Shown: positions 53,161 through 63,180, counted from the stretch's first letter. The stretch: DNA of 64,000 bases from Euglena gracilis (GCA_039621445.1 CP154955.1:2820619-2884618), one strand, 5' to 3'. The notes: generated from the letters alone by a model not told the origin. A program made the numbers and translations.

Positions 53161-54130
53161 AATTGGTGATGGACTTTTTGGTGGTCGCTAGCGACCATTC
53201 GCTAGCCACCAAGTCTACTAACCATTGGTGGTCGGGCCGACCACCAATTTTAAGTTTACCCTCCCTCTAAAAAAATTTTAAGCCCCCCTCCAAAACATTT
53301 TACCCAAATGCCTTCCAAAACCTCCATTCGGGGTTAATTTTTGGGGTTAATTTGCAATGTGTGGAAGGCAAGGATGGCCGAATTGCGCTCCCTGTGGCCT
53401 CCTCTGGGGGGGGGCTGCTGCCCCCCCCCCCCCCGGACCCCGCCCAAAATAACCCCCCCCAAATAATACCCCCCCCCTTGGGGTCCGACTTCGGCCGCCG
53501 AAATAATACCCCCCCCCCCCCGGTTTCGGGCCGAAGGCCCGGATTTTTGACCTGAAAATGTAGGTAAAAATCACAATTTCTGATAACAAATTACAAAAAA
53601 ATCTATTTTTCTGGCTCATCTGACCTCCAAAAAAATGGTAAATTTCACAAGAAAGTGCAAAAAATGACCCCAAAGGGGGGTTTTGGGTGCTATTTTGGGT
53701 TTTACGGGACTTCAAAAAATTTCGAAAATTTTGGAAAAATAATACCCCCCCCAAATAATACCCCCCCTCGGGCCGGGACTTCGGGCGAAAAAATAATACC
53801 CCGGGGGGGGGTATTATTTGGGGGGGGGGGTTTAACACAATCCCCTTGTGTGTGCAAGGCAAGGATGGCCGAGTCGCGCTCCGTAGTCTTATGTGTGCAA
53901 TGGCTATGGTTTCACAGAACAGGCGCAAAGAGAATTACTCATTCTTTTTGTGAATTGACCCTCGAATGGAGGGTTTGGAAGGCATTTGGGTGGGTTGAGG
54001 GGTGGGGCTTAAAAACTTTTTCGAACGGGGGGTGGACTTAAAATTGGTGGTCGGAGCGACTAGTCGCTCCAACCACCAATGGTCACTAGCGACTAGTCGC
54101 TAGCGGCCACCAAAAAGTCCATCACCAATT
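53161..54130. mobile_element. 970-bp element with terminal inverted repeats of about 175 bp
   Basis: It starts AATTGGTGATGGACTTTTTG and ends with the inverse. The inverted repeats run to about 53335 and from about 53953 and include GCTAGCGACC-type internal dyads and an AAATGCCTTCCAAAACCTCC block. No transposase. Long inverted repeats recall MULE or foldback elements. No clear target duplication is seen. Confidence 0.8.
53367..53882. repeat. Insert bounded by 25-bp direct repeats inside the 53-kb element
   Basis: GGCAAGGATGGCCGA-TGCGCTCC occurs at 53367-53391 and 53858-53882 with two differences. Between them lies a G/C-run element with AAATAATACCCCCC borders (about 53450-53835), whose core is homologous to 42950-43260 in inverse orientation. 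Confidence 0.7.
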
Positions 54131-55090
54131 TCTCGCTCGGGGCCAATTTGACCCAAAACATTGACAAAAGGGGAGATTGCGCAAGTAGGAAAGAATTTCA
54201 TCGCAAAAAGGGGGAGGGGAAACATGCAATATTTGTGGAACAACAAAACCCCCCCAAAAACAGAAAATAATTGTCCTCACCCCACCTTCCATTTGGACAA
54301 CCAAACCCCTTTTTGGCACCCAACGTCCAACGCACCTCCACACCCAAAAATGGCCAAAAATCTTGTCCCCTAAAAACAAGTGCCAGAAATTGCTGTATTT
54401 CTGCAACAAAAACAGATTTTTTTGTCTATTTTTTTCTCCCTTCAAAAATAGCCATTTTGGGCCATTTTTTTCAAAAATGGCCCAAAATGCATCCCAGAAA
54501 AATGTAACGGTCAAGAAAATCCTAAAAAATTCCTTTTCAAAAATTAAAAAAATGACCAATTTTGGACATAAAAATCACCTAAAAATGACCACTTTCAAAC
54601 CAAAAGGCATTTTTATGTTCAAAAATGGCCCGAAAAATGGCCAAAAATGATTACTTTTTGGGCCCAAAAATCACCGATTTTAGGATGTGTGCCGCCCTTC
54701 TCGTGATGGGATGCAACAACATGGATGCTGCCTCCCGACCACCTCCAAAGTGGCATACTTCCCCCGTGACCCCCCCCCGTGCCCCCCCCCCCCCCGTGAC
54801 CCCCCTGTGACCCGCACCACCCCCATCCTCACATCCATCGCACAAAAAGCAGGCTTCACGGCTCGCAAAGAACAACGTGTGGACGACCGAATTACCCCCC
54901 CCCCCCCCCCGGGAGCTGCTGTCGTATTAGCCGCCCCCGCCATCTTTTCTGCCCCCACCGGAGGGATAAAAATACCGCTCTGGGTTATTTACCAATTGGA
55001 TTAACACCGAAGTGATTTTGGAACGGAATTAATCCGAGCGATAACGCAGGCAGAGCAGGTTTTGTCCAACGGTATTACAGCCGGTTGCGG
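54131..55090. other. No gene recognised
   Basis: The left part is rich in CAAAAATGGCC-type words with no motif in any frame. A C-run block lies near 54770-54910. At 54955-55090 the sequence (GGGATAAAAATACCGCT, GGATTAA, CCGGTTGC) is related to 50320-50430 and 52040. Confidence 0.45.
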
Positions 55091-55094
55091 AATG

Positions 55095-55260
55095 AATGTG
55101 TATCAAAGATCAAAATAATTGCCACGTTTCTCAAATCTCACCGGTCAATTATCTCTAAATAACTGCCAATTTTCTCCAAATAACTGCCCGTTTTCTCAAA
55201 ACAATTGCCTATTTTGTGAAAATAATTGCCAATTTTCTCACAAAAGAATGCCCACATGAC
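55095..55260. repeat. Degenerate tandem repeat related to the 52-kb array
   Basis: Units of about 23-26 bp such as TTTCTCCAAATAACTGCC repeat seven times, immediately left of element B. Confidence 0.6.
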
Positions 55261-55397
55261 AGTTATGTTTGCCAGATACCATGCCCCCCAAGCTGCCCCC
55301 CCGCCCCCCCGAGCTGTAACCGTGTTTAGAGGCCGGGCGCCTGCCCTGTATTTTGTGGCTATGAACACGGAAAACGGGGCATATTCTCTTAACCCGG

Positions 55398-55454
55398 CAA
55401 TATGCCCTGTTTTTCGTGGTAAGGCGAACACAAAAAACAGGGCATATTGCCGTG
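55398..55454. repeat. Inverted repeat left of element B
   Basis: GGCAATATGCCCTGTTTTT and its inverse form arms of about 20 bp around GTGGTAAGGCGAACAC. GCATGCCCTG-like words recur at 56110. Confidence 0.65.
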
Positions 55455-55533
55455 TTCAGATTTTTCTCCCAAAATTTAAGGCCTTTAAAACCGTTAACCG
55501 TTCACGGGCTTCCCCACGTGAGGAAACGGGGTG

Positions 55534-55632
55534 CGTTCACGGGTGCGCACTACGGCACCCGTGAACGGACCCCGTTTTCACATATGCGCACCCGTGGTCG
55601 GTTCACGGGTGCACGCACGGCAGCCGTGGACG
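55534..55632. promoter_or_regulatory. Paired candidate recombinase sites, left end of B
   Basis: Site 1 (55534-55567) has arms CGTTCACGGGTGC around GCACTACG. Site 2 (55600-55632) has GGTTCACGGGTGC around ACGCACG with a diverged right arm. Between them is a further half-site (GCGCACCCGTGG). Confidence 0.6.
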
Positions 55633-56506
55633 GAATTTTGCCTTTAAAAAAGGGAAAATATTTATGCAGTAGGGAAGAGGATTTGAAACAAATGGCGACC
55701 CTGGTGAACTTGAGGGGTGGGGGCAGGAATGCAAGAGGTGGCATAGGGAACTGACACGCGACAAACTAAATTTCGGTGCGAGGCACATGCTCGCGATGCC
55801 TTTCTGGAAGAGGAAAAAACACCGGTCTGGGTATTCTACTCAAACTTGGATAACGCCCAAGTGCCCTCTCTGGATGATCCATGTGGTCGCAAGAGCATTT
55901 CCATCCCGTGTCCATGCTCCGCGAGAACATCAAATTAGCCGGCACGTTTTCTCAAATCGCACAGGCTATTTGTAAAGAAAGGCCAATTCTCCAAAATCGC
56001 CCGTGTCCCACAAAAAATGAGAGTATTTGGCCATGACATGTTCCGCCTGCCCCCTCTTAATCTTGCCCCCCCCCCCAGACGTGAGGCCTATTTATTTTCG
56101 AGGCCGGCGACATGCCCTGCTAGCGAACACGGAAAAACCTTTTTACAATGTCTTAACTATCTGACACTCATATTTCAGGTTTCTCCCACCATGTTTTGTC
56201 TTTACGTTAAACACCAATTAACCATGCATATTTGCACGAAGAAACGGCGTTTACGGTTCACGGTAACTAGTTTTCACTTGCAAACCCACCCACGGAACTC
56301 TGCGCATCGAAGAATAGCCGTCACCATCTTTTCTCGCACCCGCCGTTCTTCCCTTTCGCAGCATGTTAAAGGGAAAATAGGGTATAGGGAAGACACAAAT
56401 GGCGACCCTCTTTGAACTGGGGCAGGAATGCAAGACTGACTAACGCGACAAACTAATTTCGTGCGAGCACGCTGCTCGCGAACTTTCGGCATGTCACAAA
56501 CAACTC

Positions 56507-57308
56507 TCAACGACAACCCTGACAAATCCACGCTTTTTTCGGCGCGCGACGCAGCTCAGCACACACAAAATGATACGTCTCGCCACAAACGGAACAACGA
56601 ACACTTTTGGCTGCACCCACATCCGTGTCACTAAAAGCACGCACACCACACCGTGGGCACAACGGAGTAGAGGACGGGGGTGCGGGTGGGAAAACGGAAG
56701 GGACAGCAGACAGAATTTGGATAACGGTGGCGCCTTCCGGCGCCGGGTCTGCGTGCCAGTTCAAGTACGCCGACCACCTCGCCGCATTCCTGGAGGAGCT
56801 GGCGCAGTCGTCGGCCGCACCCATGTCCTCCAACTTCAGCTTCCGCTTTAGAGGCGGATTAGCGATCTGGAGAAATGTAAGAACCAACACAAAATTTTAA
56901 GCATTTCTGTAACCTGTGCCTCAGCAGCGCGGCGCTGCTCTGGCGTGAGCCACTCCTTTTCGGACGGTTGGGTGAGCACCTCGGACAAGTCGAGATCCTC
57001 TTCCTCGGAATCCACGTCAATCGGCAGTGGTGCCGGACGCAGACTGAGAAAGAGAACAGAAAAATAACTTTTCGAGGGAAACCGGTGTACCAATCAGGAG
57101 ATTCCAGCAAACTTGGGGCCGGCGGCGGCGTCGGGGTCCGAGGACGCTTCACGCGCTCTTTCCCCTTGGCCGTACGCCGGCTGCGCACCGCCAGACGCGG
57201 TGGAGCAGAAACAACATCATTGTCCCGGGTGACAGAGTCCGCGCTGCCAACAATTGGTCGCACAGAGCCCTCCAACTTCACCCCACTGAGCACCTTTGCG
57301 GCCTTCAT
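56507..57308 (-). CDS. PHD-finger protein of element B, three exons
   Basis: Exons on the minus strand: 57091-57308, 56914-57043 and 56507-56866, joined by GATTG|GTACAC to CTCAG|TCTGCG and CACAG|GTTACAG to CTCCAG|ATCGC, both in phase. The start is ATG at 57308 (MKAAKVLSGVKLEGSV); a longer upstream exon is possible. Order: basic linker (RSRRTAKGKERVKRP), proline stretch, acidic segment (DVDSEEEDLDLSEVL), a helical E/R-rich part, then a C-terminal PHD/zinc finger: CPRCGVRAFSDTD, CSVCGETYHFVCAEL, WICQGC. PHD fingers usually read histone H3 tails, so a role in choosing or tethering to chromatin is a reasonable inference. The ATG overlaps the recombinase stop codon. Confidence 0.75.
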
Positions 57309-58484
57309 GGGCGCAGCCAGTCTTGAGCGGTGATAGACAGAAATTGTGGCCGAACATGGAAAATTTTGGCGCACTCAGAGATTGAGAGTTCCCCACTGTT
57401 TACCAGCCGTGACATGGCACTTCTTCGGGCCAAGTCCTTGAAGGTCACCGGTCTGGATAAAACCCTGGACACCCACTTTCCGATGCCGCGAAAATATTCA
57501 CCCGAAATTGGGGTTGGCGGCAGGGTCCAGGCGTTCAGACTGCGCACGGAACGGAACAAAAAATTTGGTGCACCTTCCGGCAGAGGAGCACCGTGCGCTT
57601 CCAACATGGCCACCTGTCTGTCGATTGCCTGAACGGGGCACGTACGCGGGTCATCGCCGGACGTGATCAGCAAAGAGAAAAGTTGGTGATCAACGTGATT
57701 GAGGTCTCCGGGCAAGTTTTTCATTGTGCCCACGACGATGCTGTACGATTTTCGCCCGTCCATAATTTGCGGCTTGAAACTTTCGACCACCAACCGACGA
57801 AGAACCTCCCCTCGGTATCCGGTGGTGTACCCCAACAAAAGTACATTCCTCCTTTGGACCCAAAATGGTGTGTTCCCTTCGGCAGCCTTCAAAACTGTGA
57901 GCAACTCGTCCGCCTGCAAAACTGTGTTTGTCAACCCACCCTTGGCCTCCATTGCCTTTTTGGCCCTTTCGTGCGTGACGAGTGGCTTCATTAACGCATT
58001 GAACTGCGGGAACTGGGACACAGACGATGGTACAATGATGGCATAAACGGGAGCCAATGCCTTGTAAATGTTGCTTACAGCATTTACATAGGTCCGAAAA
58101 CTGGACACTGGCATGGAGCGAAGGCGCCCATCTTTTCCTGCCTTCTCCTGCCTTGTCTGGACCCAGGCATCGGCTTCCTGCTGCGTCTTGAAAAGTTCAC
58201 GAGCATCAACGCACCATCTGGCCCATCCCACCAAAAACTTCGTCCAAAGAGCCAAAAACAATGCCATGCCGGTTGCAAACATCCATATACTCCAAAAAAC
58301 ACTTTACTGCGGCATGGTTCTTGGGGCCCAAGTCACAATTTTGACCACCGGTGGGGAGACTGCCTAAAAGGGCATCCACTGCAGCAGCTCCTAGGGAGCT
58401 GGCACCACGTAAAACAGCCAGAAATTCATCTACGTTGGGGGGGCGGGGCATCTGTGCTTCCATCATGTTGGCAAAACGCTTCAT
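57305..58484 (-). pseudogene. Tyrosine recombinase of element B, one frameshift
   Basis: The start ATG at 58484 (MKRFANMMEAQMPRPPNVDE) follows a TTCCCCACAG acceptor conserved in element A, perhaps a spliced-leader or cis-splice site. The N-terminal helical domain has FLEYMDVCNRHGIVFGSLDE. A lost base in the T run at 58233-58237 shifts the frame before WARWCVDARELF. SSFRTYVNAVSNIYKA continues the N-domain. In the catalytic domain YTTGYRGEVLRRL gives the first R, VVGTMKN the K, KDLARRSAMSRLVNSGELS the H/K-x-x-R box (K or D in place of H) and CAKIFH the last H. The frame stops soon after, with no obvious tyrosine, so the nucleophile would have to come from a spliced downstream exon or is lost. 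Confidence 0.85.
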
Positions 58485-58585
58485 CGGACTGTGGGGAAAA
58501 GCAGCAGACAGACAGAAACACAAATGTTAAAAACCCCAAAAAATTCAAATTCCGATCACGGGTAACACCTTGCGCAACCGTGGTC

Positions 58586-58659
58586 GGTTCACGGGTGCAC
58601 GCACGGCAGCCGTGGACGGAAATTCCGTTCACGGGTGCGCACTACGGCACCCGTGAACG
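58586..58659. promoter_or_regulatory. Paired candidate recombinase sites, right end of B
   Basis: Site 2 (58586-58618) comes first, then site 1 (58626-58659), mirroring the left end. Spacers GCACTACG and ACGCACG are identical and in the same orientation as on the left, so the two ends are direct repeats of the sites. Confidence 0.6.
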
Positions 58660-58768
58660 GCCAAAGTTCACCCGTGAACGCCAAAAACGAGATTTTTGAC
58701 CCCCTAGGCATCTCGTTAGGAAGCGCTTGCCTACTGCGAGGAAGCCCGTGAACTTGGTTAACGGTTTT

Positions 58769-58873
58769 AAGACAAAAGCGGGGTCCGATCACGATTCCCG
58801 GTGGAGAAACGGGGGGCGCCTACGGCGCCCCCCTTTCTCCACCGGGAATCGTGATCGGACCCCGCTTTTTCTT
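58769..58873. repeat. Hairpin of element B, arms of about 51 bp
   Basis: AAGACAAAAGCGGGGTCCG to GGGGGGCGCC, loop TAC, then the inverse arm, with only two extra bases on the left arm. It is homologous to 44357-44461. Confidence 0.95.
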
Positions 58874-58892
58874 ATACAAACAAAGAACAGAA

Positions 58893-59687
58893 TTATTTTG
58901 AATCACTTTGAATTGCTTTGCCCAGTGATTGCCGATGGTTTTTCATGGTGGCAACGGACACAGAAAGCATCTTACGACCATCCTCTGTTTTGGACTCGAT
59001 GAACGAATCCACCTGCAACCTCCGTAGCATTTCGCTGCGATACCCGGTGCAGAAACCCATAATGAGAATGTTTGCCCGCTGTGCCTCAAACGGTCTGCTC
59101 CACTGAACCGTGTCAAGGATGCCAGGAAGTTCTGCAGGTTGCAGAATTTCCTCAGGGGGGTGCGCAGCCTCACCAATGGCTTTTTTGGTTGCCTCACGGG
59201 TCAGAGCAGCCGCCATCAATTTTTGCAGCCGTGGGAGTTGCGTTTCAGAGGATGGTACAAACGGGGTTTCTGGCTGAGATGACGCATGGATGCGGGCAAC
59301 TGCGTTCAGGTATCCCCTGAACGTTGATGCTTTCAATTGTCGGAATTTGAATTGCTGGCCACACTGTGCCCGGCGTTGGTCCTCACATTGTTTGATGACC
59401 GCTTGCACATCAAACAACAGTGCAAGATCAAGCTCCCAAGCGGCCCAAGCACAAAGGAAAGCATCTAGTTCGTCATAGACAGCGCAAAGCGCATTGCAGA
59501 CGTCCTCGAATTTAAGGAGGTGTGCCAATGCGGATTGCTCTGTCCCTTTGAGGTGTGCCAATGCGGATTGCTCTGTCCCTTTTGAACCGGATGCTTTCTT
59601 TTTGGTAGCCTCCGCCAGAAGGTTACCATGCAAGGGGTCAACATCAGGGTTCTTTTTTTTATCCCAACCCTGCTTAATTGTGGCCAA
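58893..59687 (-). pseudogene. Recombinase C, N-terminal and first catalytic part
   Basis: A 264-residue minus frame. The N-terminal part is lysine-rich and contains a nine-residue tandem duplication (KGTEQSALAHL). LLKFEDVCNALCAVYDELDA and STFRGYLNAVARIHASS match the N-domain of recombinase B, and GFCTGYRSEMLRRLQVDSF matches its first catalytic block including R. The frame ends after VATMKNHRQS with the rest of the catalytic domain absent. It stops about 20 bp from the end of element B's hairpin, so B probably truncated it on insertion. It is a distinct subfamily, not a copy of A or B. Confidence 0.75.
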
Positions 59688-59689
59688 AA

Positions 59690-60975
59690 ATTCAGGAACT
59701 TTTGACCCCCCCCCCTTGTGATCCGACCTAACACCCTATTCGGCCAAATTACGGGAATTATTTGGCCGGTGATGCTCAATTTGACGATTTTCAGGTAGAT
59801 TCCTAATTTTAAGGAATCTACCCAATAAATATTCAAATTTGGGGCGAGACCTTCATTTGATATGCAATATGCAACCTGAGCTGTGGGATTTGACAAATTA
59901 GGATGTCAAATTTTGGAATACACGATCGCTGAAAATAAGCGCTGAAAATAAGCGCTAAGCCCTGCGTGCATTATGGCCATCTTGTGGCCATCTGTCGAAA
60001 GCCCTTGACAAGGGCTTTCAATTGATGGGTAATATGGCTCATAAGTGTGGAATCTACCATTTTTGACTGGTGGTCCATTTGGGCCAAAGTCGCCCAAAAC
60101 TGCCCCAAACATGGCGATTTTGGGCGAAATTGGCCGTGATTCCTCAGCCGCCGGTTCGGGCAAAACGGAGTTAGCCACGGTTTCAAAAACTGTGTGCCAG
60201 CGCCGGTTCGGGCGCGAACCTGGTGCCACAAGGTTGAGGCTTGCTTTTTTGAAACATGTTCAAACTGGGGGGGTGCGAGCCGTCCCCGGTTGGGGGGTGT
60301 GGCGCCGTGGGTCGGGCTCGGCCGCTCCCCCCCAAAGCACATGGGTGCCGCCCCGGGGCGCCCCCCCCCGCCCGCGTCCCGGATTTTGGCTGGGCACGTT
60401 TTTGTCTACCAAAGAAAAAATCATGCAAATTTAGGTGACGCCAAAACACGTGTGGGGGTAGTTTGGCCACGGTTCCCCCCGCGTCCCCCCCGCCCCCCCC
60501 CCCCCCCCGCCCCCCCCCCCGCGTCCCGAACCACCCCCAATATGTTTTTTTAAAAAAACAAAAAAAATTCATGGTGGGTTTGGGGGAAAAATTTTGCAAT
60601 TTTTTGAGAAAAATTGGCCTGTGATGCCTAATTTGACAAAACATTCAGGTAGATTCCTAATTTTGAGGCCTAAATTTTGCAAAATTTAGACTGGTGATGC
60701 CTAATTTGGTGTCAAAATACTAATTTTAGGTTGGGGATTCCTAATTTGGAGCCAAAAAGGATTTCGAATTTTGGGGGGATTTGCCCACCGAAAATGTGGT
60801 GCCCCCCATGACCCCCCCCCCCCCGTGACCCGAACCACATCCAGAAAAATTTTCCTCAAAATGGCGATTTCGCAAGGAGAAAGGTCAATTTTTGCTTTTT
60901 CAAAAAAAAAATTTTTTTGCGTTTTTTTTAAAAAAACATGTTTTTTTGTTTTTTTTAAAAAAAAACAATAAAATG
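59690..60975. other. No gene recognised
   Basis: Contains CCTAATTTTGAGG and GGTAGATTCCTAATTTT words repeated near 59800, 60650, 60690 and 60740, a GGTTCGGGCGCGAACC-type dyad near 60200, and a C-run block near 60480-60530. Frames here are short or low complexity. Confidence 0.5.
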
Positions 60976-61277
60976 TCAACCCTGCCTGGGACGCCGGTTC
61001 GGGCTACCACCCGAACCGGCGTCCCAGGCACAGGTTTCACGCGAACCGGCGTCTGGGACACAGTTCTCGATATAAAAACCTATTTCCTGGGCCCGACGCC
61101 TGTCTTGAATTTCTACACTAACGGATTTCAGGCTGAATCCGTTAATGTAAAACGATTTCCAAAACAGGCGATCGTTAGTGTAAAACGATTTCCAAGACAG
61201 GGATCCGTTAGTGTAAAATTATTTCCAAGACAGGCGATCGCTTTCATAAACAAAAAAAGGTCCTAAAAAGGCAAGAT

Positions 61278-61577
61278 GTGAGGAGCAAACAAAACACAGA
61301 TGAGGCAGCGGTGCTGTTGATCACGGTGGACGATGAAACGAAAGGGGGGGGCCTGCATCCGTGCATATTTTTCATAGAGCCCACGACAAACGATAGAGTT
61401 TTTCACCCACCAACTTGGCTCAACAACAGGGATTTTGTGGTCAGCCGACTCAAAACCTCGCATCCTGAATCCCAAAAATCAGCAAATTCCACCGCTGCAT
61501 CTGCAGAGAAGTTCCTCCTCTGTCAAAATCCCAGGTGTCGTTCGTTGAGCAGGTGCATGCCCCTCTTTCACGTTTGA
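61278..61577 (+). CDS. Unrecognised ORF within element F2
   Basis: A 99-residue + frame with protein-like composition: AAVLLITVDDETKGGGLHPC, FHPPTWLNNRDFVVSRLKTS, and a cysteine pair near the end (CQNPRC). No family is recognised. The opposite strand is also open over part of it, so coding status is doubtful. Confidence 0.25.
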   Translation: MRSKQNTDEAAVLLITVDDETKGGGLHPCIFFIEPTTNDRVFHPPTWLNNRDFVVSRLKTSHPESQKSANSTAASAEKFLLCQNPRCRSLSRCMPLFHV

Positions 61578-61823
61578 GCACCGGGGCAGCAAATTCATTC
61601 AGCAACGGAAACGGTTCGCCCGTTTAGCCATTAAGAACAAAAACGGAGGACAAGAAGAACATATCACCATCATCAAAGAGCAAACGATTTCCAAGACAGG
61701 GATCCGTTAGTGTAAAACAATTTCCAAGACGGCGTACATTTTCTTGAAAAAAATGACTTCTTGACAAAAATGGCCAAAACTCAAGCCAGGTGCATCGGTC
61801 AAATGAATTTTGTTTATATATAT

Positions 61824-61918
61824 ATCAACAGACACTAACGATTTCAGCAGGGGCGCCGGGCCGTGCGAGCGAAGCGAGCGGCCCGGCGCCCCTGCTGAAA
61901 TTGTTAGTGTCTGTTGAT
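61824..61918. repeat. Palindrome of element F2, arms of about 40 bp
   Basis: ATCAACAGACACTAACGATT to GGGGCGCCGGGCC and its inverse, with one mismatch, surround GTGCGAGCGAAGCGAGCG. The centre itself can fold (GCGAGCGAAGCGAGC). Confidence 0.9.
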
Positions 61919-62109
61919 TTACTAAAACCTATTTCGTCTGGGCCCGCACGCATGTCTTGAAAATCCATTCGACCAATGCACCTGGCTTGAGTTTTGGCCG
62001 TTTTTGTCTTTTTTTTTCTTCAAGAAGCGTCCGTCTTGGAAATGTTTTACCACTAACGGATCCCTGTCTTGGAAATCGTAACTAACGGTGCCTGTCTTGG
62101 AAATTACAC

Positions 62110-62600
62110 GGTGGTACAAGGATACGCACCCAAGTGCGGCTCCTCTCGCCGAGCCCCTGGTACTCCTGGACCCGATACGGGGATGCGATTTCATGGCAGC
62201 CATGAGGCTGTTCAGTGCCACGTCCTCCGGCTGCGGACTGCTCGTTCATCCCCGTTTCCCGGTGGTTCGCGCTTTGCTGGGCCACGGCGTGGCCGCCCAT
62301 GCCGGCCCCGTCCCCTTCCGCGTACGGTACTATCTTTCCGGCGACTGGGATTGGTGTTCAATCCGTGACGGCCTGTGTCTCGAGAACAAAGAACTTCCCC
62401 TCTTTCCAGGGCTTTTTCGGTGCTTCCTGTTATTTTGTCCCAACAAGGGTTGTTGGAGGTATTTGGTTCAACAAAAACCCCCCTCGACCCCCCCCCTGGG
62501 CCGCCACCCAAACCCGCTCCAGTCACCAGGGGTCGCAGATTTTCCCCCTGAGTGTGAAAAAGATTTATATTCGCGCGTTTGGGATTTCGCCAAAGCATGA
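62110..62600 (+). CDS. Coding-like ORF of unknown function
   Basis: The + frame reads LVLLDPIRGCDFMAAMRLFS, then LLVHPRFPVVRALLGHGVAA and VPFRVRYYLSGDWDWCSIRD, with natural composition over about 110 residues before C/P-rich sequence. A possible donor (TGGAG|GTATTT) lies near 62458. A second coding-like block in another frame (IFPLSVKKIYIRAFGISPKH, from about 62540) does not join in phase with it. No family is recognised. Confidence 0.35.
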
Positions 62601-63180
62601 CGCCGTCAGGCTGTATAAAACCGCGCAGAGGTACCCCCACTGCGATGTTTTTTCCCCGTACCACACCGGACTATTTTACGTCCGTCTGCGTGGATTTTCT
62701 CGAAACTGGAACCTTGCAGGTCATGACAAAAACATTTACAAGAGGTTTTTGTCGTCAAAATGTCGGCTGAGTTGCGCAACCGCAAAAGCCCCCACAAAAA
62801 AAAAAACACAAAGCACACAGGTCACAATGGGTAGCTTCTGGAACAAGGCCAGGTTGACAGGAAAATGTGCGATCATTCAGGAGAAATGTAGCTGCTTAAT
62901 GGGTTTACAAACGAAATCGTGATGATCAAGATCACTTGATCTCTGCGGGTTGTTTCACAACACCCATTTGTGCGGTTTAATCGGCATTGAGCAGTGATTT
63001 GTTCCATCGCTATACCGCCGAAAGGCAATGGGTTTAGAGCCGAGGCACGTGCCCGTACACCGGCGGTGATCCTAGTGGCGGGCGTGTATCGCCGAGCCAA
63101 CCGACACACCGCACCCCCACAGGCGGCGGGGTAAGAATTGGTTATCCGTTCTTCATTGGTGTTTATTTTACATCAATACC

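Larger units (their letters stand above)
55491..58873 (-). mobile_element. Element B: tyrosine recombinase plus PHD protein, nearly intact
   Basis: The left edge AAAACCGTTAACCGTTCACG and the right edge CCCGTGAAC-GGTTAACGGTTTT are inverted repeats. Inside each edge lie two dyad sites in mirrored order (55534-55632 and 58586-58659). The hairpin at 58769-58873 follows the right edge. Two minus-strand genes lie between. A direct repeat of about 130 bp (GGGAAAATA to GACAAACTAA) occurs at 55650-55770 and 56370-56470. One frameshift in the recombinase is the only clear lesion. Recombinase type and absence of RT suggest a Crypton-like DNA transposon; the palindromes and PHD partner are unusual for that group as I know it. 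Confidence 0.7.
60980..62105. mobile_element. Palindrome-bearing repeat element F2
   Basis: It starts with a hairpin of 21-bp arms (TGCCTGGGACGCCGGTTCGG at 60983, inverse ending at 61030). It contains CGATTTCCAAGACAGGC-ATCCGTTAGTGTAAAA repeats on both sides and ends with inverted copies of the same words near 61930-62100. Shares order with F1 at 47480-48840. Confidence 0.6.

Noticed and set aside
53850-53900. tRNA gene suggested by CAAGGATGGCCGAGTCGCGC
   Set aside because: It resembles a tRNA A-box (GGCCGAGT) but no B-box or cloverleaf follows, and its duplicate at 53367 also lacks one.
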